DNA of 64,000 bases. Origin: Castellaniella sp. GTDB lineage: Bacteria; Pseudomonadota; Gammaproteobacteria; Burkholderiales; Burkholderiaceae_B. How positions within the stretch are numbered: position 1 is the stretch's first letter; each line of letters begins with the position of its first letter. Position numbers and translations under genes: made by a program. Positions 51,173-61,528 of the stretch are shown piece after piece. Location: NCBI GenBank assembly GCA_019104865.1, contig JAHRWZ010000093.1, positions 43,619-107,618 on the forward strand, in the 5' to 3' direction. Below the pieces are notes generated by a model. It searched no databases and had not been told where the DNA came from. It saw nothing but the letters and a program-made list of their open reading frames with translations.

Positions 51173-51502
51173 TCAAACCAACGGTACCGGTTCCATCAGG
51201 CATTGCAGGGGATGCTGATCGGCGTGAGCCATGCGCAACACGGCATCGACCCGGGTGGCGGCCACGTCACGCGTGTAGATGCCGCAGACGCCACGCCCTT
51301 CGTGGTGCACCTGCAGCATGATGCGCTCGGCCTCGTCCCCGCCCTTGTGAAAGACCTGCCGCAGGACGCGCACGACGAAATCCATGGGCGTGTAATCGTC
51401 ATTGAGCAGCACGACCTGATACATTGGCGGTGGCGCCAGACGCGTCGGCGCGGTAGCATGCGCCAGTTCATGCTGATTTTGAGTCACGATCGGCATGCAC
51501 AT
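51173..51502 (-). CDS. clpS: ClpS, adaptor protein of ClpAP
   Basis: A 109-aa adaptor that delivers N-end-rule substrates to ClpA. The core [24 protein letters not shown] is diagnostic and includes the residues that hold the N-degron. ATG 51502 has TAGG 5 bases upstream, while ATG 51496 (two codons in) is an alternative. It is divergent from the cold-shock gene. Confidence 0.95.
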   Translation of the reverse strand: MCMPIVTQNQHELAHATAPTRLAPPPMYQVVLLNDDYTPMDFVVRVLRQVFHKGGDEAERIMLQVHHEGRGVCGIYTRDVAATRVDAVLRMAHADQHPLQCLMEPVPLV

Positions 51503-51524
51503 TAAAACCTAGTGGTTTCCATAG

Positions 51525-51554
51525 TTGACTGAATGACGCTGAATTCAGCATGAT
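51525..51554 (+). promoter_or_regulatory. candidate promoter of the cold-shock gene
   Basis: TTGACT (51525-51530) is followed after 18 bases by CATGAT (51549-51554). The perfect palindrome GCTGAATTCAGC at 51538-51549 lies in the spacer and could be an operator shared with the divergent clpS. The leader to the csp ATG would be about 70 bases. Confidence 0.4.
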
Positions 51555-51629
51555 CGTCGTGTCCGGCGGACCGTTGCCATCACTGGCCGGCCTGGGCCGT
51601 TAAACTCTACACACACAGAGGCAGTTTGC

Positions 51630-51869
51630 ATGTCGGAATCCATCGAAAATACCGGGGAATCGCAGAAACAGACCGGCACCGTCAAATGGTTCAATGACGC
51701 CAAGGGCTTTGGCTTCATTACTCCTGACAACGGCGGCGAAGACCTTTTTGCTCACTTCTCGTCCATCCAGATGAACGGCTTCAAGACCCTGAAAGAAGGC
51801 CAGAAGGTCGCTTTCAATATCGGGCAGGGTCCGAAAGGCAAACAAGCCCTGAATATTACTGCCGCCTGA
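51630..51869 (+). CDS. cold-shock domain protein (CspA family)
   Basis: A 79-aa OB-fold nucleic-acid-binding protein that acts as an RNA chaperone. RNP1 is KGFGFITP and RNP2 is DLFAHF. A 14-residue acidic/polar N-terminal tail precedes the cold-shock domain ([15 protein letters not shown]). Whether it is induced by cold cannot be said. DUF192 follows after 18 bases. Confidence 0.95.
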   Translation: MSESIENTGESQKQTGTVKWFNDAKGFGFITPDNGGEDLFAHFSSIQMNGFKTLKEGQKVAFNIGQGPKGKQALNITAA

Positions 51870-51887
51870 TCCCAGCAGGACATATCG

Positions 51888-52370
51888 TTGTTATTTTACC
51901 GCGATGTGGGGTCCGTCAAGGGCCCCGCCTTTTTGCTTTCCTGCACCGCAACGATCGCGGCCTGCCTGTCGCTGCTGTCGCCATACCGGCCGGCGCTGGC
52001 ACAAACCCCCCTACCATCCGTGCATCTTCAGATCGGCACCCACGCCGTGCGCGCGGAACTCGCCGATACCCCGCAAACCCTGCGCGAAGGCCTGATGCAC
52101 CGAGAGACGCTGCCCGCCAATAGCGGCATGCTGTTCAAGCTGGGTCCGCCAGACATCTACTGCTTCTGGATGAAGAACACGCTGATCCCCCTATCCATCG
52201 CCTTCATCGACGATCAGGGGCGGATCGCAGACATCCAGGACATGCAACCGCGCAGCCTGGAACCGCATTGTCCGCCGGCGCCGGTCACCATGGCCCTGGA
52301 AATGAACCGGGGCTGGTTCACGCGAGCGCGCATCCGGGTGGGCGAACCGGTACTCGGGATCCCCAGGTGA
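51888..52370 (+). CDS. DUF192 family protein with signal peptide
   Basis: A 160-aa predicted exported protein. A hydrophobic N-terminal segment (FLLSCTATIAACLSLLS) ends near a possible AxA site before QTPLP. The DUF192 core is GLMHRETLPANSGMLFKL ... CFWMKNTLIPLSIAFID. The function of the family is unknown. The best start is TTG 51888 with AGGA 7 bases upstream. GTG 51906 is an alternative. It may be co-transcribed with the cold-shock gene. Confidence 0.85.
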   Translation: MLFYRDVGSVKGPAFLLSCTATIAACLSLLSPYRPALAQTPLPSVHLQIGTHAVRAELADTPQTLREGLMHRETLPANSGMLFKLGPPDIYCFWMKNTLIPLSIAFIDDQGRIADIQDMQPRSLEPHCPPAPVTMALEMNRGWFTRARIRVGEPVLGIPR

Positions 52371-52380
52371 TGCGCGCAGC

Positions 52381-52415
52381 CATGAAAAAAGGCAGCCAGG
52401 CTGCCTTTTTTCATG
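52381..52415. terminator. bidirectional terminator between DUF192 gene and sodB
   Basis: A fully symmetrical 16-bp stem, CATGAAAAAAGGCAGC with GCTGCCTTTTTTCATG, around a CAG loop. It ends in six T on either strand and serves both convergent genes. Confidence 0.9.
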
Positions 52416-52455
52416 CGAGACCTCCGGGAAGGGAGGCATCGTGACGCGCAGGGGA

Positions 52456-53034
52456 TCAGCCCAGGTTGCTGGCGGCGAAATCCCAGTTCACCAGCTTCCA
52501 GAAGTGTTCCAGGTAGGTCGGACGCGCATTGCGGTAGTCGATGTAGTAGGCATGTTCCCAGACGTCACAGGTCAGCAGGGCCTTGTCCTGGGTGTTGACC
52601 GTGGTGCCGGCATTGCTGGTGTTGACGATGTCCAGCGTGCCGTCGGGTTTCTTCACCAGCCAGGTCCAGCCGGAGCCGAAATTGCCCGCTGCGGACTTGG
52701 AGAACGCGTCCTTGAATGCATCGACGCCGCCCCATTTGGCCTCGATCGCCTTGCGCAGCGCGCCGGTGGGCTCGCCACCGCCCTTGGGCGACAGGCTGTT
52801 CCAGTAAAAAGTGTGGTTCCAGACCTGGGCGGCGTTGTTGAACACCCCCCCGCTGGATTTGCGAATGACGTCTTCCAGGCTGAGGGAGGCCAGCTCGGTG
52901 CCTTCCACGGCTTTATTCAGATTGGTGACATAGGCCTGGTGATGCTTGCCATAGTGGAATTCCAGCGTTTCCTTGGAAATATGGGGAGCAAGCGCATCCA
53001 TCGCATACGGGAGCGGCGGCAGGGTAAAAGCCAT
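52456..53034 (-). CDS. sodB: superoxide dismutase, iron type
   Basis: A 192-aa dismutase that converts superoxide to peroxide and oxygen. Metal ligands are H27, H74, D157 and H161 (WEHAYYIDY). The [11 protein letters not shown] motif with Q70 in the active site is characteristic of iron enzymes. There is no signal peptide, so it is cytosolic. ATG 53034 is chosen because the protein starts [10 protein letters not shown] as in the family. It lies 47 bases after xseA. Confidence 0.95.
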   Translation of the reverse strand: MAFTLPPLPYAMDALAPHISKETLEFHYGKHHQAYVTNLNKAVEGTELASLSLEDVIRKSSGGVFNNAAQVWNHTFYWNSLSPKGGGEPTGALRKAIEAKWGGVDAFKDAFSKSAAGNFGSGWTWLVKKPDGTLDIVNTSNAGTTVNTQDKALLTCDVWEHAYYIDYRNARPTYLEHFWKLVNWDFAASNLG

Positions 53035-53081
53035 GACATTTCCTTCAAAAAGACAGTGAACGAACCGGAGGGGTCGGGAGC

Positions 53082-54386
53082 CTAGAGCAGCGAGTCGGTA
53101 CGCACGACGTCGGCCTGGGCCCAGCCCTGGCCGAATTCGATATCGATACGCTCTGGAATCTTCAAGTCTAACGCATTTTTGACGATGCTCCCGTCGCTGC
53201 GATGCACGATCGAATATCCCCGCGTAAGGACCGCGCGGGGGTCCAGCGCACGTAGCGTCCCTTCGGCCACGGCCAGCCGGCGGCCGTCTTTTTGCAGCAG
53301 CCGCTCCATGCCCGCCTGTGTGCGCCTGGACGCCCAGAGCACAGCCTGCTCGTACTGGCGCAGGCGCTGCCACAGCGGCGGCAGCAGCCGCTCGTAGGCC
53401 GCATCCAGCCTTTGACGATGCATGCGCAAGCGCTGAGCGGGAGAGATCAATTGGGCCGTCGCGCGATCCAGGCGAATCGCCGCATGCTCCAGCCGGCGAC
53501 GCTGTTCGCGCATCAACTGGCTCAGCGCCCCCTGTACGCGACCCAGCGCCTGGTCCCTGCTGTCGCAGCACAGCTCGGCTGCGGCGGTCGGGGTCGGTGC
53601 CCGCAGATCGGCTACGAAATCGGCGATCGTGAAGTCGGTTTCGTGGCCCACGCCGCTGATGACAGGCACCGGACTGGCTGCGATACGGCGCGCCAGGGCC
53701 TCGTCATTGAAGCACCACAGGTCTTCCAGGCTGCCGCCGCCTCGCACCAGCAACAGCAGATCGACCTCGGCGCGCACCGCCGCCTGATCCAGGGCCGCAC
53801 ACAACTGGGCGGCGGCTTCGCGCCCCTGGACCGGCGCTGGATAGACGATGACCCGAACGTGTGGAGCGCGGCGCGCCATGACCGAGAGCACGTCACGCAG
53901 CGCCGCCGCCGCCAACGAGGTCACCACCCCGACCGTGCGCGGCATCGCGGGCAGTGGACGCCGACGCGAGGGGTCGATCAGGCCTTCCTGTGTCAGCCGG
54001 TCCTTAAGGCGTAGAAACGCCTCGTGCAGATCGCCGCGCCCAGCGCGCCGCACGGATTCCACCTGCACCTGAAAGTCGCCGCGCGGCTCGTAGAGCGACA
54101 CCTGGACGCGAAATTCGTAGCGCCCGCCCACATCGGGCACGAACCCCACCATTTGGGTCCGCCCCCGGAACATCACCGCGCGAACCACGGCGGCCTCGTC
54201 CTTGATGGAGAAGTACCAGTGGCCCGACGCGGCACGCGTGAAGTTGGAGATCTCGCCCACCACCCACAGGCGCGGAATTCCGGTCTCCAGCAGGCGGGCG
54301 ACCTGGCGATTGAGCTGTGACACGGTCAGCACCGTGTCGTCCTGCGGAGAACCGCGCTGTTCATACTCTTGACCGATCAGACTCAT
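53082..54386 (-). CDS. xseA: exodeoxyribonuclease VII large subunit
   Basis: A 434-aa subunit of the single-strand-specific nuclease ExoVII. The N-terminal OB domain includes [25 protein letters not shown]. The catalytic domain includes [15 protein letters not shown] and [21 protein letters not shown] with [17 protein letters not shown] helical, Arg-rich C-terminal arm follows. No xseB is nearby. It is divergent from exbB across the DnaA-box region. Confidence 0.95.
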   Translation of the reverse strand: MSLIGQEYEQRGSPQDDTVLTVSQLNRQVARLLETGIPRLWVVGEISNFTRAASGHWYFSIKDEAAVVRAVMFRGRTQMVGFVPDVGGRYEFRVQVSLYEPRGDFQVQVESVRRAGRGDLHEAFLRLKDRLTQEGLIDPSRRRPLPAMPRTVGVVTSLAAAALRDVLSVMARRAPHVRVIVYPAPVQGREAAAQLCAALDQAAVRAEVDLLLLVRGGGSLEDLWCFNDEALARRIAASPVPVISGVGHETDFTIADFVADLRAPTPTAAAELCCDSRDQALGRVQGALSQLMREQRRRLEHAAIRLDRATAQLISPAQRLRMHRQRLDAAYERLLPPLWQRLRQYEQAVLWASRRTQAGMERLLQKDGRRLAVAEGTLRALDPRAVLTRGYSIVHRSDGSIVKNALDLKIPERIDIEFGQGWAQADVVRTDSLL

Positions 54387-54857
54387 GAAAAGCTATCCAC
54401 AGAAAACACTTTCTTGTCAAACAGGCCTGTTTTCGGGCATGCCCAAGGAGGCCATCAGAAAAAACATCAACAAGAAATCATAAGTTATTGATAAAAATAG
54501 ATTAATCAGTGAAAGCAAAAATGTGCAAAAAATAGCCAATGAACCGCAAAGGGGCTTGAAACATGCGCCTGACGATTTTTATACACAGAATTATCCACAG
54601 AATCTGTGGATACTCGGCCAAAAGCCTGATGGCACGCCACTTTCTCGGGTAATTTCCTGGGAAAACCGCATCTCATCCGCATCCAGGCCGCAGCGATCGC
54701 TGTGGCTATTGCAAGGCCGTGCCCCGCCTGTCGCGCTGGCCACTCAGCGGACGGCTCAAAGCCACAAATGTGTGCGACATGGCGACGCGTTCAGAGCATC
54801 CCTGAGGATAGAATAGGGATCTTCCGTCCACGGCACTGAACTCAAAGGAACTGGATC
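54387..54857. other. 471-bp AT-rich intergenic region with a DnaA-box cluster
   Basis: No gene is supported. DnaA-box-like 9-mers are CTATCCACA (54393-54401), TTATACACA (54579-54587), TTATCCACA (54591-54599) and GTATCCACA on the minus strand (54605-54613). The last two form a palindrome, TATCCACAGA-A-TCTGTGGATA (54592-54612). A strongly AT-rich tract spans about 54458-54540. The region separates divergent xseA and exbB. It could be a replication origin, a DnaA-titration site or a DnaA-controlled promoter. Confidence 0.6.
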
Positions 54858-55466
54858 TTGCTGGACATCATCCAAGCAGCGGGCTGGCCCATCTGGCTGC
54901 TGGTGGCCACTTCGGTCATCACGCTGGCGATCATCATAGAACGATTCCTGGCCCTGCGCGCCAGCCAGGTCATGCCCGCCGGCCTGCCCGAGCAGGTGCT
55001 GGAACTCATGCGCCGCCAGCAGGACGAACCCGACGCGGTGCTACGGCTGGCGCGCGGTAGCCCCATGGGCCGCATTCTGGCGGAAGTCGCCGCGCAGCGC
55101 GATCAGGACGACGACTGGCGCCAAGCGGCCATCGAGGCAGTCGGGCGCGACGTCTCCTGGCGTCTGAACCGCTATCTGTCCGGCCTGGCCACCATTTCCG
55201 TCATCGCGCCGCTGCTGGGCTTGTTCGGCACCGTGGTCGGCATGATCGAGATCTTCGGCGCCTATGACCCGGCGGGCGGCGATCCGGCCCAGTTGGCTCA
55301 CGGCATTTCAATTGCGCTCTACAACACCGGATTCGGGATCCTGATTGCCATCCCCGCACTGGCGTTCCACCGCTACTTCCGCTCCCGCGTCGAATATTTC
55401 CTGCACACGATGGAGCGCGAGGCGGGCGCCCTGAACCGCCTGATCAGCCGTCGCGCCACGCCATGA
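54858..55466 (+). CDS. exbB: ExbB/TolQ/MotA family proton-channel protein
   Basis: A 202-aa inner-membrane protein with three hydrophobic segments (WLLVATSVITLAIIIE; ISVIAPLLGLFGTVVGMIEIF; GFGILIAIPALAFHRYF). It forms an ion-driven motor with the ExbD homologue that follows. It starts with TTG 54858, with AAAGGA upstream. No tonB or tolA is adjacent. The pair sits in front of lpxK, a common betaproteobacterial arrangement. Confidence 0.88.
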   Translation: MLDIIQAAGWPIWLLVATSVITLAIIIERFLALRASQVMPAGLPEQVLELMRRQQDEPDAVLRLARGSPMGRILAEVAAQRDQDDDWRQAAIEAVGRDVSWRLNRYLSGLATISVIAPLLGLFGTVVGMIEIFGAYDPAGGDPAQLAHGISIALYNTGFGILIAIPALAFHRYFRSRVEYFLHTMEREAGALNRLISRRATP

Positions 55467-55876
55467 ACTTCCACCACCGCCGCACGCATGACGAGCCGGA
55501 GATCAACCTGATCCCGCTGATCGACGTCCTGCTGGTGATCCTGATCTTCCTGGCGGCCTCGACCTCGTTTACCCAGACCCGCCAGCTGCAGGTCGCCCTG
55601 CCCCAGGCCCAGGCTCAGGCGCTCGACACCGGGCAGGCACTGGACCTGGCCATCAGCCGCGACGGCCTGTATGCCTTGAATGGCCACTATCTGGAAGCCG
55701 CCGACGATGCCTCGTTGGCCGATGCCCTGCGTCGGGCCGCCGAAGGCCACCCGGACACGGCCTTGCGTATCGACGCCGATGGCCAGGCATCCCACGCATC
55801 GGTCGTGCGCGCACTGGAAGCCGCCCGACTGGCACAGATCAGCCGGGTGCGCTTTCTGACCCAGTCCCGCCCGTGA
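55463..55876 (+). CDS. exbD: ExbD/TolR family protein
   Basis: A 137-aa protein with a short cytoplasmic N-terminus, one membrane segment carrying the conserved aspartate (LIPLIDVLLVILIFLAAST) and a periplasmic domain. The aspartate is the proton-path residue of the motor. It overlaps exbB by ATGA and lpxK by GTGA, so the three are coupled. Confidence 0.92.
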   Translation: MNFHHRRTHDEPEINLIPLIDVLLVILIFLAASTSFTQTRQLQVALPQAQAQALDTGQALDLAISRDGLYALNGHYLEAADDASLADALRRAAEGHPDTALRIDADGQASHASVVRALEAARLAQISRVRFLTQSRP

Positions 55877-56970
55877 CCCCGCCTGCCCTTTCATCCTGGC
55901 GACGGCGCGTGGAAGACCGTCTGCAGGCCGTCTGGCGCTCTCGCGGGCCAGTCAGCACGATGCTGATGCCACTGGCCTGGTTGTACGGCCGGATCGCCGC
56001 GCGCCGCCTGCGCAGGCAGTCGATCCGGGCGTGGCGCGCTCCCGTGCCGGTACTCGTGGTAGGTAACATCCTGGTCGGCGGCACAGGAAAAACGCCGGTC
56101 ACGGCAGCCGTCTGCCGGCACCTGCAGGCGGCCGGCTGGCACCCCGGCATCCTCAGCCGTGGCTACGGCATCACCACCGGGGCCGCGCCCCGGCTCAGCG
56201 ACCAGTCCGGTGACAGCGCCCACCTGGGCGACGAACCGGCTCTGCTGCACGCCACCACGGGCGCCCCGATCGCCGTGCATCCCCGCCGTTCGCTCGCCGC
56301 CGTGGCCCTGCTGCGCGCGCATCCTGAGATCGACGTGCTGATTGCCGACGACGGCCTGCAGCACACCGCCCTGGCGCGCGATCTGGAGATCATCGTGCAG
56401 GATGCCCGCGGGACCGGAAACGGCCGCCTGCTGCCAGCCGGCCCCCTGCGTGAACCCCCCGCACGGCTCCGGAATGCCGACTGGTTGATTACCCAACTGG
56501 CCCCCGGCGACGTCCCGCCGCCCGACACGGATCCGGCCAGCGCCGACCGCCCTCACCGCGTGGCCTTGCGCCTGCGCCCCGATCACCTGGTTCACCTGGC
56601 CGACGGCCAGTCGCTGGACTGGGAAACCTGGCGCACGCGGTATGGGCGCGCCCCCTGCAGCGCAGCTGCGGGCATCGGGCAACCGCAACGCTTTTTCGCC
56701 ATGCTGGAGGCCGCCGGGCTATCCCTGGCCCGGACACTGAGCGCACCCGACCATCAGGCTCCCTCGCCCGCCGACCTGCGGCAATTGCCCTCGGGCCCGA
56801 TCCTCATCACAGCCAAGGATGCCGTCAAATACCCGGCTCCCTGCGACCCACGGCTCTGGGTGGTGCATGCTTCGCCCGTTTTTTCCGATCCCGACTGGCT
56901 AAGGGATCTGGACGCGGCGCTCCATGCGTGCGCCGCAACTTTGCGGCACAAGCCCGGCGCCAGGCATTAA
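55873..56970 (+). CDS. lpxK: tetraacyldisaccharide 4'-kinase
   Basis: A 365-aa inner-membrane-associated kinase of lipid A synthesis that phosphorylates the 4' position of the disaccharide precursor. The P-loop is in [25 protein letters not shown] and [17 protein letters not shown] are typical LpxK blocks. It starts with GTG 55873 overlapping the exbD stop. Trm112 and kdsB follow. Confidence 0.94.
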   Translation: MTPPALSSWRRRVEDRLQAVWRSRGPVSTMLMPLAWLYGRIAARRLRRQSIRAWRAPVPVLVVGNILVGGTGKTPVTAAVCRHLQAAGWHPGILSRGYGITTGAAPRLSDQSGDSAHLGDEPALLHATTGAPIAVHPRRSLAAVALLRAHPEIDVLIADDGLQHTALARDLEIIVQDARGTGNGRLLPAGPLREPPARLRNADWLITQLAPGDVPPPDTDPASADRPHRVALRLRPDHLVHLADGQSLDWETWRTRYGRAPCSAAAGIGQPQRFFAMLEAAGLSLARTLSAPDHQAPSPADLRQLPSGPILITAKDAVKYPAPCDPRLWVVHASPVFSDPDWLRDLDAALHACAATLRHKPGARH

Positions 56971-57007
56971 ACTGTTGTCTTTGCCACTCGACAGAACGCC
57001 CGTTTCC

Positions 57008-57196
57008 ATGGAAAACCGCTTGTTGCAGATCCTCGTCTGCCCCGTGTGCAAGGGCCCCCTGCGCCATGACCGCGAGCACAATGAACTGATCTGCCCGGCC
57101 GACCGCCTGGCCTTCCCCGTTCGCGACGGGGTGCCCGTCATGCTGCCAGGCGAGGCCCGCGAACTCACGCCTCCCCTCGAACCGACGACCGCATGA
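57008..57196 (+). CDS. Trm112 family protein (YcaR-like)
   Basis: A 62-aa zinc-ribbon-like protein. C11 and C14 ([10 protein letters not shown]) and a later ICPAD are conserved, followed by [13 protein letters not shown]. Bacterial members sit between lpxK and kdsB, and their role is unclear. ATG 57008 starts 37 bases after lpxK. It overlaps kdsB by ATGA. Confidence 0.9.
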   Translation: MENRLLQILVCPVCKGPLRHDREHNELICPADRLAFPVRDGVPVMLPGEARELTPPLEPTTA

Positions 57197-57960
57197 AGTT
57201 CACCGTCGTCATCCCGGCACGCGCCGCCTCCACCCGCCTGCCCGGCAAACCACTGCTGGACGTGGGCGGATTGCCCATGGTGATCCGTACGGCGCGCCAG
57301 GCCGCGAAATCCGGCGCTATCCGGGTGATCATCGCCACCGATCACACCGACATCGCCCAGGCGGCCGCCAGCCATGGGGTAGAGGTCATGCTCACCCGTG
57401 CCGACCACCCCACGGGCACCGACCGTCTGGCCGAGGTTGCCGAACACCTGAACCTGGATGACTCGACCATCGTCGTCAACGTCCAGGGCGACGAACCGCT
57501 GATTGATCCCGCGCTCATCGACGCGGTGGCCGCGCTGCTCGAACAGCACCCCGAAGCTGCCATCGCCACCTGCGCCGCTCCCATCCAGGACGCGCAGACG
57601 CTCTTTGACCCCAACGCAGTCAAGGTCGTCTGCGGCGCGCAGGGCCGCGCCCTGTATTTTTCCCGCGCCCCCATTCCCTGGGCCCGCGACGCGCTGACCG
57701 ACGGCCAGCAGCGCCTGGCGCCGGGTCTGCCTGCCTGGCACCACATCGGACTGTACGCATACCGTGCCGGATTCCTGCGCCAGTTTCCGGAACTGCCCCC
57801 AGGACAGCTGGAACGCATCGAATCACTGGAACAGCTGCGCGCGCTGGAACAAGGCTTTCCCATCGTTGTCCATCAGGCAGCGGCCTTGCCCGCGCGCGGA
57901 ATCGACACCCCGGAAGACCTGGCCCGGGTACGCGCCCTGTTCCCGGCCGGGTCCACCTGA
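57193..57960 (+). CDS. kdsB: 3-deoxy-manno-octulosonate (KDO) cytidylyltransferase
   Basis: A 255-aa enzyme that activates KDO as CMP-KDO for lipopolysaccharide inner-core synthesis. Diagnostic blocks are [31 protein letters not shown] and [14 protein letters not shown], as well as [12 protein letters not shown]. It is coupled to the Trm112 gene and forms an envelope-synthesis group with lpxK. Confidence 0.96.
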   Translation: MKFTVVIPARAASTRLPGKPLLDVGGLPMVIRTARQAAKSGAIRVIIATDHTDIAQAAASHGVEVMLTRADHPTGTDRLAEVAEHLNLDDSTIVVNVQGDEPLIDPALIDAVAALLEQHPEAAIATCAAPIQDAQTLFDPNAVKVVCGAQGRALYFSRAPIPWARDALTDGQQRLAPGLPAWHHIGLYAYRAGFLRQFPELPPGQLERIESLEQLRALEQGFPIVVHQAAALPARGIDTPEDLARVRALFPAGST

Positions 57961-57999
57961 CACCGCTGGCGCTGCACCGATTGCTGCAATGCGGCATAA

Positions 58000-58704
<705 letters not shown>

Positions 58705-58719
58705 CCCCGGAAAGCCGCC

Positions 58720-59478
58720 ATGGACATCCGTAAGCAAGTCATCCTCATCACAGGCGGCGCCTCCGGCCTGGGCGCTGGCACCGCGCGTGCACTGGCAGCC
58801 CAAGGCGCGCGGGTCGTGCTGGCCGACGTCCAGGACGAGGCCGGCCGTGCGCTGGCCGCCGAACTGGACCAGACCTACGTTCACTGCGACGTGACCTCGG
58901 AATCCGACGCGCAGGCGGCGGTGGACGCGGCCGTGGCACGCGGGCCGCTGCGCGGTCTGATCAATTGCGCCGGCATCGCCCCCGCCTCGCGTATCGTGGG
59001 CAAATCCGGGCCGCACGACCTGGGCCTGTTCCGGCGCGTCATCGATATCAATCTGGTGGGTTCCTTCAATATGGCGCGACTGGCCGCCCAGGCCATGACG
59101 GCCAACGAGCCCCAGACCACCGGCGAACGCGGCGTGATCATCAACACGGCCTCGGTCGCCGCCTACGACGGCCAGATCGGCCAATGCGCCTATGCCGCCT
59201 CCAAGGCCGGCATCGTCGGCATGACGCTGGCCATTGCACGCGATCTATCCAAGCTCGGTATCCGCTGCATGACGATCGCACCGGGCATCTTCGGCACGCC
59301 CATGCTGTTCGGCATGCCCCAGGAAGTCCAGGATTCCCTGGCGGCCAGCGTGCCCTTCCCGTCGCGTCTGGGTCGCCCGGAAGACTACGCCAAACTGGCG
59401 CTCAGCATCCTGGACAACGACATGCTCAATGGCGAAACCATCCGTCTGGATGGCGCCATCCGCATGGCGCCAAAATAA
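58720..59478 (+). CDS. SDR-family NAD(P)-dependent oxidoreductase, 3-hydroxyacyl-CoA dehydrogenase type
   Basis: A 252-aa short-chain dehydrogenase. The cofactor motif is TGGASGLG at 11-18. NCAG and the catalytic YAASKAG tetrad portion with its upstream serine (NTASVAAYDG) are present. The sequence resembles the type II 3-hydroxyacyl-CoA/2-methyl-3-hydroxybutyryl-CoA dehydrogenases (HSD10-like), which oxidise branched or short acyl-CoAs. It starts 15 bases after adk and is probably co-transcribed with it. Confidence 0.85.
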   Translation: MDIRKQVILITGGASGLGAGTARALAAQGARVVLADVQDEAGRALAAELDQTYVHCDVTSESDAQAAVDAAVARGPLRGLINCAGIAPASRIVGKSGPHDLGLFRRVIDINLVGSFNMARLAAQAMTANEPQTTGERGVIINTASVAAYDGQIGQCAYAASKAGIVGMTLAIARDLSKLGIRCMTIAPGIFGTPMLFGMPQEVQDSLAASVPFPSRLGRPEDYAKLALSILDNDMLNGETIRLDGAIRMAPK

Positions 59479-59491
59479 AAACCAAGAGTTC

Positions 59492-61048
59492 ATGAGCCTG
59501 TTGCGCTCGGCCGCCACCATCAGCGGCCTGACTCTGTTTTCCCGCATTACCGGCATGCTGCGCGATGTCCTCATCGCCAGCGTGTACGGGGCCGGACCCC
59601 TGACGGACGCCTTCTGGGTGGCCTTCCGGATCCCGAACCTGCTGCGGCGGCTGTTTGCCGAAGGCGCCTTTTCCCAGGCCTTTGTACCTATTCTGGGCGA
59701 AGTGCGCCTGCGCGATGACCATGCGACGCTGCGCCGGCTGCTCGACCGCGTGGCCCTGATGCTGTTCGCCTCACTGTGCGGAGTGACGCTGCTGGGGACC
59801 TTGGGCGCCACGTGGGTCGTGACAGCCATGGCCAGCGGCATGCGCACGGCATCCCGGGCCAAGGAATTCGAGGAAGCCATCTGGATGACGCGGCTGATGT
59901 TTCCCTACATCATCTGCATGTCCCTGGTGGCGTTCGCCTCGGGCGTGCTGAACACCTTCCGCCGCTTCGCCGTCCCGGCCTTCACGCCGGTGCTGCTCAA
60001 CCTGTCCATGATCGGCGCCAGCCTGCTGCTGGCCGGTCACCTGGACCAGCCCATCCATGCACTGGCGATCGGGGTGATGGCCGGCGGCATCCTGCAGTTG
60101 ACGGTGCAGTGGATCGCCCTGGCGCGGCTGGGCCTGATGCCGCGCTACGGCGACGGCCTGCGGGCCGCGTGGCGGGATCCCACCGTTCACCGCATCCTGC
60201 GCCAGATGCTGCCCGCCACGCTGGGGGTCTCCGTGGCGCAGCTGTCCCTGCTGATCAACACGAACATCGCCACATGGCTGGCGCCAGGCAGCGTGACCTG
60301 GCTCTCGTTCGCCGACCGGCTGATGGAATTTCCCACTGCCCTGCTGGGTGTCGCACTGGGCACGGTGCTGCTGCCCAGCCTGTCCGCAGCCCATGCCCGT
60401 GAGGATCACCAAGGGTACAACGCCTTGCTGGACTGGGGCTTGCGCCTGGTGCTGCTGCTAGGGCTGCCCGCTGCGCTGGGCATGGCACTGCTGTCAGACG
60501 GTCTGGTGGCTACCCTGTTCAACTATGGCGCTTTCTCGGCCCACGACGTGGCACAGACACGGTTGGCGGTGATGGCATACGCCGCCGGCCTGCTGGGCCT
60601 GCTGGCCATCAAGATCCTGGCCCCTGGCTTCTATGCCAAGCAGGACATCCGCACCCCCGTCAAGATCGCCATCGCCGTCCTGGCCTTCACCCAGCTGATG
60701 AACGTCGCCCTGGTACCCTGGCTGGCGCACGCGGGGCTGGCGCTGTCCATCGGGCTGGGCGCCAGCGCCAATGCCCTGAGCCTGGTGATCCTGCTGCGCC
60801 GTCGCGGGCTGTATACGCCGCTGCCCGGCTGGCCGGGCTTCATTCTGAAACTGGTGCCGGCGCTGGCCGCCATCGCGCTGGTTCTGATCTGGGCCAACCG
60901 GCATCTGGACTGGGTTGCCCTGGGCACCCATCCGGGACAGCGCGCGGCGTGGCTGCTGGGCGTCCTGGTCCTGACCGCGCTGGCCTACTTCAGCACCTTG
61001 TTTTTATTCGGTTTTCGCCCCAAAGACTTTACACGCAGGCGCTCGTAG
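59492..61048 (+). CDS. murJ: lipid II flippase MurJ
   Basis: A 518-aa inner-membrane protein with about 14 hydrophobic segments that flips lipid II for peptidoglycan synthesis. The N-terminal MSLLRSAATISGLTLFSRITGMLRDVLIA and the block ADRLMEFPTALLGVALGTVLLP are diagnostic. ATG 59492 starts 13 bases after the SDR gene. rpsT follows, as in many betaproteobacteria. Confidence 0.96.
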   Translation: MSLLRSAATISGLTLFSRITGMLRDVLIASVYGAGPLTDAFWVAFRIPNLLRRLFAEGAFSQAFVPILGEVRLRDDHATLRRLLDRVALMLFASLCGVTLLGTLGATWVVTAMASGMRTASRAKEFEEAIWMTRLMFPYIICMSLVAFASGVLNTFRRFAVPAFTPVLLNLSMIGASLLLAGHLDQPIHALAIGVMAGGILQLTVQWIALARLGLMPRYGDGLRAAWRDPTVHRILRQMLPATLGVSVAQLSLLINTNIATWLAPGSVTWLSFADRLMEFPTALLGVALGTVLLPSLSAAHAREDHQGYNALLDWGLRLVLLLGLPAALGMALLSDGLVATLFNYGAFSAHDVAQTRLAVMAYAAGLLGLLAIKILAPGFYAKQDIRTPVKIAIAVLAFTQLMNVALVPWLAHAGLALSIGLGASANALSLVILLRRRGLYTPLPGWPGFILKLVPALAAIALVLIWANRHLDWVALGTHPGQRAAWLLGVLVLTALAYFSTLFLFGFRPKDFTRRRS

Positions 61049-61117
61049 GATAAACTTACCGTCTTTGCTTCGCAGTCCAAGCAACCGTTTCCAATTACGC
61101 AAACCAGATAACACCCT

Positions 61118-61381
61118 ATGGCCAATTCCGCACAAGCCCGTAAACGCGCCCGCCAGGCCGTTGCCCAGAACAAACACAACGCCAGCATGCGCTCGATGCT
61201 GCGCACCGCCATCAAGCGTGTGCGCCAGGCCATCGAAGCGGGTGATCAGACCGCCGCCAACGAAGTCTTTCGCAAGACCAGCAGCGTGATCGACCGTGTC
61301 GCCGACAAGCAGATCATCCACAAGAACAAAGCCGCCCGCCATAAGAGCCGTCTGTCGGCTGCGATCAAGGCGCTGGCCTGA
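61118..61381 (+). CDS. rpsT: 30S ribosomal protein S20
   Basis: An 87-aa helical, Lys/Arg-rich ribosomal protein. It starts [15 protein letters not shown] and includes the conserved MRTAIKRV-like segment and [12 protein letters not shown]. There is no strong ribosome-binding site upstream. A long perfect terminator follows. Confidence 0.97.
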   Translation: MANSAQARKRARQAVAQNKHNASMRSMLRTAIKRVRQAIEAGDQTAANEVFRKTSSVIDRVADKQIIHKNKAARHKSRLSAAIKALA

Positions 61382-61398
61382 TCCAAGAAACGCGGCTT

Positions 61399-61445
61399 GC
61401 ACTGCAACAAAAAAGGCACCATAGGTGCCTTTTTTGTTGCAGTGC
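61399..61445. terminator. perfect 22-bp bidirectional terminator between rpsT and argF
   Basis: The left arm 61399-61420 (GCACTGCAAC then A6 and GGCACC) pairs without mismatch with 61424-61445 around an ATA loop. The inner GGCACC/GGTGCC with A6/T6 works as a terminator on both strands. Confidence 0.9.
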
Positions 61446-61528
61446 GCTAAAGGCAGTGCCCCTAGATGGATGCCGTCCGTGCGGACGCGATTCGACGCAG
61501 GCATGCCGGCCCGAGGCCGGCCCCGCCA

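Noticed and set aside
56924..57007. Longer Trm112 protein starting at 56924
   Set aside because: The added residues lie inside the lpxK gene and do not resemble the family. ATG 57008 gives the usual length.
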